64,000 nucleotides of DNA from Blastococcus saxobsidens DD2 (GTDB lineage: Bacteria > Actinomycetota > Actinomycetes > Mycobacteriales > Geodermatophilaceae). Position 1 is the stretch's first letter, and the number at the start of each line of letters is the position of its first letter. The DNA is taken from assembly GCF_000284015.1 (NCBI RefSeq), contig NC_016943.1:1343541-1407540 (forward strand), given 5' to 3'. The translations under genes were made by a program, and so were the position numbers. The notes beneath the pieces are model-generated. The model ran no database searches, was not told the origin of the DNA, and was given only the letters and a program-made list of their open reading frames with translations. Shown piece after piece: positions 16,261 through 24,166 of the stretch.

Positions 16261-17715
16261 TCAGGCCCGTCGCATGGCGGCGTACTGGCTCCAGTCCCGG
16301 GCGGCGAGGGCGGCCCAGCGGGTGGCGGTGTTCGTGCTGAGGCCGAGCAGTTCGGCCAGGATCGGCACCGGCATCCGGGCGGCGAGGTCGAACATCGCGG
16401 CCTTGCGGGCGGCGGAGGGCCGGATGCCCAGAGCGACGAGCTGGGAGCGGATGTTCTCGGTGACCAGGTGCTTTCCGGGCAGACCGCCGGGAAACAGCCA
16501 GCGGTCGGGGCGGCTGGCGTAGGAGGCCTGGCCGCGGCGGGCCAGCTGGTCGAGCACGAGCCGGTCGAGCGGATCGGGCAGCTGGATGGGGGCTGCGTCG
16601 AAGGTGACGGTCACGGCTCCGTCGGGCTCGGTGGTGATCTGGTCGGCGCGCATGCGGCAGATCCGGGCCAGCGGCTGGGCGAACAGCAGCATGAACAGCC
16701 CGCCGATGCGGACATAGAGGCGGATGTCGTCGTCGTGCAGCAGCCGCTCGACCTGCTGCCAGCGGCGCTGGTCGGAGAGGGTGACCTGCGGCAGCGGCCG
16801 CTCGGCGCCGGGAACGTGCAGGTCGGAGCCGACGCCGCTGCGTTGTGTCCAGTCCAGGAACACCTTCAGGCTTCGGCCGCGGCCGGGATGGCTGACCAGG
16901 TAGTCGTCGAGCTGGGCCTGGGTGGCGGTGGCGAGGGTGGCGTTGTGCTCGTCGAGCCAGCGCAGGAACCGGGCGGCACCGAGCACGGCGGCGCGGGCGT
17001 GCTGCACCCCGCCGCGGGTGACCCGGTCACGCTCGCCGAGGAGCCGTAGCCGGCGCAGCAGCTGCCAGCGGGCGAATCGGTCAATCACCTCGGCGTGGGG
17101 TTTGGGCAGGTCGGTGAGGAGCTCGCGCAGCCACGGGACGATGCGTTCGACGGCCAGCTGGTAGGGCGGCAGGACGCCGAGCGCGGCGAGCAGATCGCGC
17201 ACGTAGTCGACCGACCGGGTGGCCGGCAGAGCCGCGAAGGCGGCGTGGGAGATCTCCAGCTCGCCGCGGGCCATGTCCCGCAGGATGTCCGGGCGGGCCG
17301 AGGCACGGGTCAGCCAGTAGAGCGTGGTCTGCGGCCGCGGCCCGGCCATCAGGGCGTCGAAGACCGGCTGCAGCTTCGGGTGGATGTCTCCGGTCGGGTC
17401 GGTGAGCAGCTCGGTGAGCTGCTGGCGCAGGGTGCAGGGCCCGCAGTGGCGGCCGAATGGGCTGTCTTCGCGGCCGCAGGACGGGCAGGCGTAGACCGGC
17501 TCGTGGCCGGTGCAGCCGGCGCAGGCCGGGCGGCGCTGCGGGTCGTAGAAGGCCAGCACCTTCAGCTGGCCGCAGCCCGGGCACGGCTTGGCCGTGCGAC
17601 GGAAGCGCAGCATGCAGCGCTGGCAGACCCGCTGCTCGAGGATCTTCCGATGGCAGGGCCGCAGCTCGCCGCACTGCCCGCAGGTGGTGGTCGACCAGCC
17701 GCGCGGAGCGCTCAC
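16261..17715 (-). CDS. Third gene of recombinase trio: zinc ribbons plus degenerate tyrosine-recombinase core
   Basis: 484 residues. The first 100 carry at least four CxxC pairs (CGQCG, CQRC, CPGCG, CAGC, CPSCG, CGPC), i.e. zinc ribbons. The C-terminal 200 look like a tyrosine recombinase catalytic fold: helical core-binding region, LFAQPLARICRM where the first Arg is expected, and a final LLGLSTNTATRWAALAARDWSQYAA with a candidate Tyr. The canonical HxxR box is not seen (ARKAAMFDLAAR instead), so it may be a DNA-binding or structural partner rather than a full recombinase. The GTG start overlaps the upstream stop (GTGA). I do not know a characterised homologue. Confidence 0.7.
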   Translation of the reverse strand: MSAPRGWSTTTCGQCGELRPCHRKILEQRVCQRCMLRFRRTAKPCPGCGQLKVLAFYDPQRRPACAGCTGHEPVYACPSCGREDSPFGRHCGPCTLRQQLTELLTDPTGDIHPKLQPVFDALMAGPRPQTTLYWLTRASARPDILRDMARGELEISHAAFAALPATRSVDYVRDLLAALGVLPPYQLAVERIVPWLRELLTDLPKPHAEVIDRFARWQLLRRLRLLGERDRVTRGGVQHARAAVLGAARFLRWLDEHNATLATATQAQLDDYLVSHPGRGRSLKVFLDWTQRSGVGSDLHVPGAERPLPQVTLSDQRRWQQVERLLHDDDIRLYVRIGGLFMLLFAQPLARICRMRADQITTEPDGAVTVTFDAAPIQLPDPLDRLVLDQLARRGQASYASRPDRWLFPGGLPGKHLVTENIRSQLVALGIRPSAARKAAMFDLAARMPVPILAELLGLSTNTATRWAALAARDWSQYAAMRRA

Positions 17716-18056
17716 CGGTCCTCGTGCGGGCGCCGGACGGTGGCGCGGATCGGGCGGAGGTCACCGATGCCCAGCCCCTCCCGCGCCGCATCGACGGTGC
17801 CGGTCTTGGCCTGTTCGGCCTGTTCGACGACGGGTTCGAGCAGCTCGGCGGGGGTGCAGCCGAGAATGTCGCAGAGCGCGGCGAGCAGGTCGACGTTGAC
17901 CCGCTGCGGCGGGGTGGTGACCAGCTTGTGCACGTACTGGCGGGTCAGGTGCACCCCGCGCTCGGCCAGCAGCGGCACCAACTCGCTGGTCTGGAAGATG
18001 CCGCGGGAGGCCATCACCTGCCGCAGGTGCCAGCGCATCACCAGCCGCCGAGTCAT
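17712..18056 (-). CDS. Second gene of recombinase trio: small helix-turn-helix protein
   Basis: 114 residues: a helix-turn-helix of the XRE class (LVPLLAERGVHLTRQYVHKLVTTPPQRVNVDLLAALCDILGCTPAELL) followed by a charged tail. It is coupled on both sides: its ATG overlaps the recombinase stop (ATGA at 18053-18056) and its stop overlaps the next start (GTGA at 17712-17715). Probable regulator or architectural partner of the recombinase. A long alternative frame running back through the recombinase gene is a shadow. Confidence 0.8.
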   Translation of the reverse strand: MTRRLVMRWHLRQVMASRGIFQTSELVPLLAERGVHLTRQYVHKLVTTPPQRVNVDLLAALCDILGCTPAELLEPVVEQAEQAKTGTVDAAREGLGIGDLRPIRATVRRPHEDR

Positions 18057-19243
18057 CGGCGCACCTCCGTCCCGGTCGTCATCCCGGTCGTCGCCCCGGT
18101 GGCCTCCGTGGTTGTCGATGGCGGCTTGTAGACGCGGCCGAGCGCCGCCTGCAGCGTCTTGTTCTTGAAGTCGTTGCTGACCGAGGTGTAGATCGCCGTC
18201 GTCGAGGCGTAGGCGTGCCCGACCTGTTCCTGCACGAACCGCTCCGGATAGCCGAACTCGATCAGGTGCGTGACATAGGAGTGCCGCAGGCAGTGCAGCG
18301 TCAGCTCCGGGGCGAGCCCGGCGCCGGCGCGCAGCACCGCGAACCGCTTGTCCAGGTGCTTGGTCGAGACCCGGGTGAGCCGCTCGGTGACCCACAGCGC
18401 CGGATGGTCCGCGGGCCGCAGGATGGGCCGGGCCTGCTCGGCCCACTGCCGCAGCCCGGCGATCGCCCAGTCGAACTCCGGGACCGCCAGCACCGTGCGC
18501 CGGCGTGGAACGCCGCCGCGGATGGCCTTGCCGTAGCGCACGTGCACCGACCCGTAGCCGCCCCAGTCCGGCACGTGCGGGTTGGGTCGCAGGTCGGCCA
18601 CGTCGAGGCGGCACAGCTCGTTGCGGCGCAGCCCGAAGGCGTAGCAGGTCTTGATCATCTGCGCGTCCCGCAGCGCGGCGAGCGCACCCTTGCGTCCGGA
18701 CTTGACGATCACATCCACCTGACGGTCCAGGTGGTCGAACAACTGCTCCAGCTCGTCGTAGGACAGCGGGCGCCGGGCCGGTTGTCCCTCGTACTCGGTC
18801 AGGTGCGCGACGGTGTTCCACTCGTGACACACCTGGCTGGGCACCTGCCCGAACCGGTCGCGGCACTGCCGGGGCCACTCGTAACGGGCGTCGGTGAGGT
18901 AGTCGCAGAACATCCGCAGCGTCAGGTGGTAGCCGCGGATCGTCGCCGGCGCCATCCGCCGCTCACCGGAGGTGAGCCCGACGGTGAAGTCCTCGACGTC
19001 GGCCGGCGTCCACGACCACGGGTAGGAGCCGGCGAACTCGGTGAACCGGCGCAGCAGTGACAGCCGCGAGGAGACGGTGGCATCGGAGAGCATCCGCGAC
19101 TTCTGCTGCCTGGCCCAGCCGGTCAGCATGCCCTCGAACACCGCAGCCGGCTCGTCCAGATGAGCGACGCCCTCGACCAGAACCAGTCCCGCCGAGCCCG
19201 GCACCTGCGCCAACCCCGCACCCCACCCTGTCAACGGAAACAC
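18053..19243 (-). CDS. First gene of recombinase trio: tyrosine recombinase
   Basis: 396 residues with a complete tyrosine-recombinase set: Arg in YAFGLRRNELCRLD, Lys in YGKAIRGG, HxxR in LHCLRHSYVTHL, His in EQVGHAYAS and Tyr in TTAIYTS. The N-terminal SAM-like core-binding domain is about residues 30-140. It differs in sequence and length from the integrase at 60673. It starts with GTG at 19243; just upstream lies CGACAATGTCG, a small palindrome that could be an operator. With the two coupled genes it forms a three-gene recombination module inside the composite transposon. Confidence 0.9.
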   Translation of the reverse strand: MFPLTGWGAGLAQVPGSAGLVLVEGVAHLDEPAAVFEGMLTGWARQQKSRMLSDATVSSRLSLLRRFTEFAGSYPWSWTPADVEDFTVGLTSGERRMAPATIRGYHLTLRMFCDYLTDARYEWPRQCRDRFGQVPSQVCHEWNTVAHLTEYEGQPARRPLSYDELEQLFDHLDRQVDVIVKSGRKGALAALRDAQMIKTCYAFGLRRNELCRLDVADLRPNPHVPDWGGYGSVHVRYGKAIRGGVPRRRTVLAVPEFDWAIAGLRQWAEQARPILRPADHPALWVTERLTRVSTKHLDKRFAVLRAGAGLAPELTLHCLRHSYVTHLIEFGYPERFVQEQVGHAYASTTAIYTSVSNDFKNKTLQAALGRVYKPPSTTTEATGATTGMTTGTEVRR

Positions 19244-19659
19244 GACAATGTCGCGTCAACGTAGCAAGAGCAGGATGGTCCCCAGGTCAGCGACGCGCGC
19301 ACCGCCGACCCGCCGGCGAATAGACGTGCAGCGTGCGCCCGCAGTGTCAACTTTCCGTCAATAGGCGGCCCTTCGACCCGAGGTGCATGAGGTGTGTCGG
19401 CTCATGATCTTGAAGTCGCCCGGTGACTGGAGAGAGCTCTGGGCCGGGAGCCTTCGTGCGCCGGTGGGGACCCAAAGTCGGTGATCAGAAGGGTCGACGT
19501 CAGTGCCATGGATGAGCTGGCCCAGCAGGCGGCCGTGGAAACCCTCTGGGCGACCCGGTTTCTCCCGGCGTGATCGTCGGCCCTTCCGGGATCCGGCTTG
19601 CGGCGCATAGTCCGGCGAACGCTTCAGCGCCTCCGCCGAGCGACTGCCACCATCATCTC
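19244..19659. other. Intergenic region with a possible recombinase operator and a diverged repeat
   Basis: No convincing gene. CGACAATGTCG (about 19242-19252) is palindromic. The stretch 19375-19545 shares blocks with 20395-20520: GAGGTGCATGAGGTGTGTCGG against GAGATGCAAGACGTGTGTGG at one end and CAGGCGGCCGTGGA at the other. The shared blocks flank the kinase gene and could be remnants of insertion-element ends. Confidence 0.4.
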
Positions 19660-20211
19660 GTGGGGCAACTAATCGTGGTGACCGGGCCACCCGGGGCAGG
19701 CAAGAGCACCGTTTCTCGCGTCCTGTCGGGCATGTTCGAACACAGCGCCCGAGTCGCGGGAGATGACTTCTTCGGGTTCATCGACCGGGGCTACCTGGCG
19801 CCGTGGATACGAGAAGCGCACCAACAGAACGAGACCGTGGTCAGCGCAGCCGCAGCCGCAGCCGGTCGGCTCGCCGCCGGCGGGTACACCGTCGTCTACG
19901 ACGGGGTGATCGGCCCGTGGTTCGTGGACGTCTTCGGGCAAACAGCCGGCGTCACCCGGCTCCACTACGCCCTCCTGCTACCGCCCGAGCAGCTGTGCCT
20001 ACATCGAGTCCAGTCCCGGGTCGGACACGGATTCACCGATCTGGACGCCGCCCGACACATGTACGCCGAGTTCGCCAACGCCGAGATCGACCGCCGCCAC
20101 GTGATTGCCAACTCGGACGAGGCGAACACCCTCGCCATCCACCTTCAGCAGCTGGTCCGGGACGGGTCGATCATGCGGCCAGTCGCCCCTCCACCCGGCT
20201 GTCCCAGATGA
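19660..20211 (+). CDS. P-loop kinase/ATPase (zeta-toxin or phosphotransferase-like)
   Basis: 183-residue single-domain P-loop protein. Walker A GPPGAGKST is at residues 9-17. VAGDDFFGFI follows, with acids where small-molecule kinases hold Mg or substrate, and then VVYDGVIGPW. The remainder is helical, with an Arg-rich lid-like segment (CLHRVQSRVGHGF). The fold resembles chloramphenicol phosphotransferase, zeta toxin and nucleoside-kinase-like ATPases. The GTG at 19660 is chosen because the Walker A motif follows as a first strand should; an in-frame ATG at 19570 would add 30 low-complexity residues. The substrate is unknown. It could be a drug- or metabolite-modifying cargo gene. Confidence 0.72.
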   Translation: MGQLIVVTGPPGAGKSTVSRVLSGMFEHSARVAGDDFFGFIDRGYLAPWIREAHQQNETVVSAAAAAAGRLAAGGYTVVYDGVIGPWFVDVFGQTAGVTRLHYALLLPPEQLCLHRVQSRVGHGFTDLDAARHMYAEFANAEIDRRHVIANSDEANTLAIHLQQLVRDGSIMRPVAPPPGCPR

Positions 20212-20765
20212 TCATCGGGTATCGAGAACGCTTCGAGGCGTTTGGTCGCGCCGCGTCGTTCAGCCCCTGCCGGGGGAGAGGACCGATGACGTTGGCGCGC
20301 ACGGTCGACGTTGAACGCGGTGCCGGCTTCGCAGCTGATCATGCTCGGGACGGTGAGCGCCGACCTCCAGGAAACCTGTCACAACGCGTTGCGGCGCCCG
20401 AGATGCAAGACGTGTGTGGCACTTGATCTGTGAGCCTGCAGTAGGGATCGACCGGCATTGGGTCGCTCTGTGGAGTGGGGCGTAGGGAGGGGGCTGGCTG
20501 AGCTCCCGTCGCAGGCGGCCGTGGAGGTGTCCCTGAAGGCGGCCTATGGGACACCCGGGCGGGTGGTCCGGATGGTGCGTCGTACCGACGTCCGATCTAC
20601 TGCCAACCTGCGGCGACGACACCCCTCAAGGAGGCTGGAGACACGTGGGTTACGCGGTTGCTGGAGCGATAACCGGCATTACTCTCTGCCCGTGTCCGCT
20701 GCTCGGGAGCGCTTCTCGGAGCCCGAGCCAAACGTCAATGCGGTCTTCGTAGAACGGACCAGGGT
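20212..20765. other. Intergenic region with repeat copies, no supported gene
   Basis: 554 bases without a convincing gene. It contains the second copy of the 25-bp direct repeat (20365-20390) and, directly after it, the second copy of the diverged blocks described at 19375-19545. It looks like mosaic remnant DNA. Confidence 0.4.
20365..20390. repeat. 25-bp imperfect direct repeat, copy 2
   Basis: CTCCAGGAAACCTGTCACAA followed by CGCGTT, the partner of 16125-16149 in the same orientation, with one extra base and two substitutions. Confidence 0.4.
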
Positions 20766-21542
20766 ATGAAGATTCTTTGCTGGAACATGGGCGCTGCCTT
20801 CGGGTTCACGGGAGCCAAGCACGCTGCCGCATGGGAGTGGCTCAATGCTCAAGACGCCGACGTGGCGATGCTGCAGGAGGTCGTGCCCCGCGAGGAGTAC
20901 CTCGACCATTGGAAGTCGGTCGCGTTCGCCGGAAAGTGGAAGAACTGGGGATCTGCTGTCCTGGTCCGCGATGGCGGGTACGAGAAGTGGGAGCCTTCAG
21001 AGGAGCAGCCTTGGCTTCAGATTGTTCGAGGTGCGGTGGCCGTTGCCAAGCCCGTTGACGGCGACGGCGTGTGGTTCGCATCTGTTCACTCCGACGCGCA
21101 TTCCTTTGAGAAGACCGCCAAGAAGTACAAGGGCACCTATCAGGACCTTCCGCCTCGCGACGGCATCCTCCGGAGTCGGGAGAAGGAGATGTTTGAGATC
21201 GAGGTGATCGCCCACGAACTCAAGCCGCTGCTGGCTGGCAACGAGTTCCTCTTCGGCGGGGACCTGAACTCGTCACTCCTGTTCGACGAGCCGGGGAAGC
21301 CTTACGAGGCCAAGCTGTTCGAGAATCTGGCAACGCTCGGCTACACAGACATCCGTCACCGCCACTCTGCCGACGAGGTGCCGACGTACATCAAGCCGGA
21401 CAGCCGGCAGTTCATGCTCGACCACCTGTACGCCGACACCAAGACCGAGGCGGCGGTGAAGTCGTGGCGGGTCCTAACGGAGGTCGCGACGGACCTTGGC
21501 CTGAGCGACCATGCGCCTGTCGAGGTTGTCCTTGAGACGTAG
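20766..21542 (+). CDS. Endonuclease/exonuclease/phosphatase-family protein
   Basis: 258 residues with the metal-dependent EEP fold. Seen: N7 in KILCWNMG, E38 in MLQEVV, the central GGDLNSS at about residue 163, and the C-terminal SDHAP at about 245 with the catalytic Asp-His. Family members cleave DNA/RNA phosphodiesters or other phosphoesters (exonuclease III, nocturnin-like, sphingomyelinase); the target cannot be told. Lys content is higher and GC is lower than in the flanking chromosome-like operons, consistent with separately acquired cargo. Confidence 0.85.
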   Translation: MKILCWNMGAAFGFTGAKHAAAWEWLNAQDADVAMLQEVVPREEYLDHWKSVAFAGKWKNWGSAVLVRDGGYEKWEPSEEQPWLQIVRGAVAVAKPVDGDGVWFASVHSDAHSFEKTAKKYKGTYQDLPPRDGILRSREKEMFEIEVIAHELKPLLAGNEFLFGGDLNSSLLFDEPGKPYEAKLFENLATLGYTDIRHRHSADEVPTYIKPDSRQFMLDHLYADTKTEAAVKSWRVLTEVATDLGLSDHAPVEVVLET

Positions 21543-21882
21543 GCGAGCGTCTCGAACGCGTGCTCATGCTCGTCCACGACCTCGGGGTCTTCGCCCTGGC
21601 GAATCGTTGATGCCCTAGCCGCGACGGTCGATCCCATCACCGAGCAGGTGAGGACCTACAACGGACGACGGACTGCGCGCACGGCGGGAAGTGAACCCGT
21701 CTGACCCCACCAGCGGGGCGCTTCTCCCTTCCGCTGTTCTGACGGGCGCGATCTGCAGCCTCGCGCTCACCTCCTCCGCTGATGTCCCTTAGTGGGCCGC
21801 TATGGGATAGATGACGTCGTATCCCGGTGCAGGCTCGGCGCGCCAGACTCGGCCCAGTGTCCCAAGGTGCCAGGCTGGGCCC
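21543..21882. other. Intergenic region, nothing supported
   Basis: 340 bases with no credible gene or motif. A GGGAAGTGAACCCG segment near 21690 resembles a tRNA T-arm, but no cloverleaf can be built around it. Confidence 0.4.
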
Positions 21883-22463
21883 GTGCGCGTCGTCACCGCG
21901 GTGTTACCCTGGGTCGTATTTGTGAGTCTGGCTGGGTGCACCTCAAACGCGGCCAGCACGGCCTCTCCTGCCGTGCCGACGGATGTCGCGCCTTCCGAAG
22001 AGCACCTTGACGGCGAGGGCGTGCCACCCGTGGCCGACGAGAACGGCCTAATCCGCGCCCAGTACTCAGCGTGTGACCTTGGGAAAGAGATCCTCCGCTA
22101 CCTAGCAACCGGCGACAACGGCGGCGACCCCGGCATGGACCGGGTGTTTGCCCAGTACGTCGGCGTGCCCGTGCCTCAAGCGCGTGCGCTGGCTGATGAG
22201 TGGATCGTGGCGTGCGACGAGCAATACGCCGAGCAGGAGTCAGCCGAGATATCGGCGGCCGCAGAGGCAAGCGCCCGGGCGTCCGCATCGGCGGCGTCGG
22301 CGGCAGCTTCGGCCTCCCGAGCCCAGCACAACGCCGCCGTAGCCGCCGAAGAGAAACGGTCATGCGCCGCAATCGGTGGCCAGGCTCGCGACGGCATCTG
22401 TGAGTCCACTTCACCAGGGCACGTCACTGGCGATCCCTACTACCCGTGCTCAGCCCTCGTCGT
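21883..22463 (+). pseudogene. Ala-rich lipoprotein gene truncated by the right insertion sequence
   Basis: A GTG at 21883 starts a lipoprotein signal (RVVTAVLPWVVFVSLAGC, lipobox LAGC), then an acidic linker, then CDLGKEIL...WIVACDEQY with paired Cys. A long Ala/Ser/Glu-rich helix of about 50 residues follows (likely coiled coil), and then a Cys pair, CAAIGGQARDGIC. The reading frame hits the insertion element at 22464 and stops at 22485, so the true C-terminus is lost. No family recognised; a secreted surface protein of the donor genome is likely. Confidence 0.65.
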
Positions 22464-23927
22464 GAGGTTGTCCCGGGTCTCGTAGAAGTTGAGGTGGCGG
22501 TCCCCCGCCCGCACCGGCCGTGAGGTAGGTGTTGGGCGTCCGCCAAGACACCACTTCGAGCAGGGGACCGCCGTGACCAAGAAGTACCAGAAGGACAAGA
22601 TCGACACGCCTACCGGCGACGGAGTCGTCGTGCCGGAGCGGGTGAATGTGGCGATGGCCGAGATCGCCGGCACGATGCGTGAGGGCCTGCTCGCCCTCGC
22701 GGTCGGCGCCGGCCTGCAGGTGATGCAGGCGCTGATGGAGGCCGACGTGACCGGGATGGCCGGGCCGAAGGGCAAGCACGATGCCGGTCGGACCGCGGTC
22801 CGGCACGGCTCCGAGCGCGGGTCGGTGACCCTGGGCGGGCGGCGGGTGCCAGTGAGCCGTCCGCGGGTGCGCGCCGCTGACGGCTCCGGCGAGCTGTCCG
22901 TGCCCACCTACGAGCTGTTCAGCGGCACCGAGATCCTCGGGTCGATGGCGATGGAGCGGATGCTGGCCGGCCTGTCCACCCGCCGCTACCGGGTTGGCCT
23001 GGAACCGGTCGGCGACCACGTCAGCGCGGCGGCGAAGGCGACGAGCAAGTCGGCGGTGTCCCGGAAGTTCGTGGCGATGACCGAGACCGCCCTGGCCGAG
23101 CTGCTTGCCGCGGACCTGTCCGCATTGGACCTGGTCGCGCTGATGGTCGACGGGGTGCACTTCGGCGAATCCTGCTGCGTCGTCGCGCTGGGCATCGACT
23201 CCGAGGGGGTCAAGCACCCCCTCGCCCTGGTCGAGGGGGCGACGGAGAACGCCACGGTGGTCACCGACCTGCTGGTCGGCCTGCGCGATCGGGGGCTGGA
23301 CGTGAGCCGGCCGATCCTGGTCGGCATCGACGGGGCGAAGGCGCTGCGCAAGGCCGTGGTCGACGTCTTCGACCACCCGGTGATCCAGCGCTGCCAATTG
23401 CACAAGATCCGAAACGTTCAGGACCGACTACCGCAGCGGCTACGCGGCCCGGTCGGCACGAAGATGCGCGCGGCCTACCACGCCGACTCGGCGCTAGAGG
23501 CCGAGGCGGCGCTGACCGGGCTGGCCCGGGAGCTGGACAAGACCCACCCGAGCGCGGCTGCCAGCCTGCGCGAAGGCCTGCACGAGACGCTGACCGTGCT
23601 GCGCCTGGGGGTGCCGCCCACGCTGGCCCGCACGCTGCGCTCGACCAACGCGATCGAGTCGATGATCTCCATCTGTCGTGATCACGCCCGCAACGTCAAG
23701 CGCTGGCGGGACGGGCAGATGGCCCTGCGCTGGTGCGCCGCCGGCATGGTCGAGGCCGGCAAGCAGTTCCGCCGGGTCAACGGCCACCTGCACCTGGCGA
23801 AGCTGCGCGCCGCGCTCGACGCCGAGATCACCGGAACTGTCACACCCGCCGTGCATGATGAGGAGGTCGTCGCAGCCTGACGCACAACGGGCCGCCACCG
23901 AAGTTCTACGGAACTCGGGACATCCTC
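22464..23927 (+). mobile_element. IS256-family insertion sequence, right copy
   Basis: Same 1,464-bp element as at 14228-15691, offset by exactly 8,236 bases, same orientation, with the same terminal inverted repeats. Its left flank (CTCGTCGT) differs from its right flank (CCTGCAAC), so it has no duplication of its own; the CCTGCAAC matches the far left end of the other copy. Confidence 0.88.
22573..23880 (+). CDS. IS256-family transposase, copy 2
   Basis: 435 residues, the same protein as the copy at 14337-15644, with the DDE residues intact (MVDGVHF, GIDGAKA, STNAIESM). Either copy could mobilise the composite unit or a single element. Confidence 0.92.
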   Translation: MTKKYQKDKIDTPTGDGVVVPERVNVAMAEIAGTMREGLLALAVGAGLQVMQALMEADVTGMAGPKGKHDAGRTAVRHGSERGSVTLGGRRVPVSRPRVRAADGSGELSVPTYELFSGTEILGSMAMERMLAGLSTRRYRVGLEPVGDHVSAAAKATSKSAVSRKFVAMTETALAELLAADLSALDLVALMVDGVHFGESCCVVALGIDSEGVKHPLALVEGATENATVVTDLLVGLRDRGLDVSRPILVGIDGAKALRKAVVDVFDHPVIQRCQLHKIRNVQDRLPQRLRGPVGTKMRAAYHADSALEAEAALTGLARELDKTHPSAAASLREGLHETLTVLRLGVPPTLARTLRSTNAIESMISICRDHARNVKRWRDGQMALRWCAAGMVEAGKQFRRVNGHLHLAKLRAALDAEITGTVTPAVHDEEVVAA

Positions 23928-23935
23928 CCTGCAAC
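23928..23935. repeat. 8-bp target-site duplication, right copy
   Basis: CCTGCAAC immediately right of the composite transposon, identical to 14220-14227. It provides the Cys-Asn codons at which the nitrilase frame resumes. Confidence 0.88.
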
Positions 23936-24163
23936 GCAGTGGGCCAACAAGCAGACGGCGTCCGGCTCGCCGGGACCAGCCGGATCGTCGACCCATGGGG
24001 CGAGGTCCTCGTCGAGGCAGGTGAGGACGAGGGCGTGACCTTCTGCGACATCGACACCGGGGTGGTCGCGGCGGCGCGGGCCGAATTCCCCGTCCTTGCC
24101 GATCGGAGACTGCCATCCGCCTCCCCCCAGACCACCACCCCTACACCGCAACAGGAGAACTGA
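23936..24163 (+). pseudogene. Nitrilase/amidase family gene, 3' part
   Basis: The last 75 codons plus stop of the interrupted carbon-nitrogen hydrolase, in the frame that continues from codon 199 at 14227. Typical family ending: GTSRIVDPWGEVLVEAG and the Asp/Val-rich strand FCDIDTGVVAAARAEFP, then a Pro/Thr/Gln-rich tail. There is no start of its own. It ends 3 bases before the DUF2848 gene, which shows the original operon order. Confidence 0.88.
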
Positions 24164-24166
24164 GCG

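Larger units (their letters stand above)
14228..23927. mobile_element. 9.7-kb composite transposon flanked by two same-orientation IS256-type elements
   Basis: Two copies of a 1,464-bp element at 14228-15691 and 22464-23927, both with transposase on the plus strand, bracket 6.8 kb of cargo. Only the outer ends share a target duplication (CCTGCAAC), and the interrupted host gene is restored by precise removal, so the whole unit seems to have inserted once as a block. Cargo: a truncated CxxC-type gene, a three-gene recombinase module, a P-loop kinase, an exonuclease/endonuclease-family enzyme and a truncated lipoprotein gene. There is no obvious drug-resistance gene. Confidence 0.85.

Noticed and set aside
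21680-21710. Possible tRNA T-arm (GGGAAGTGAACCCG)
   Set aside because: No acceptor, D arm or anticodon arm can be folded around it.
14228-23927. Two independent IS insertions rather than one composite unit
   Set aside because: Each copy would then have its own matching 8-bp flanks; only the outer flanks match and the host gene is restored exactly by removing the whole block. A later recombination between copies cannot be fully excluded.
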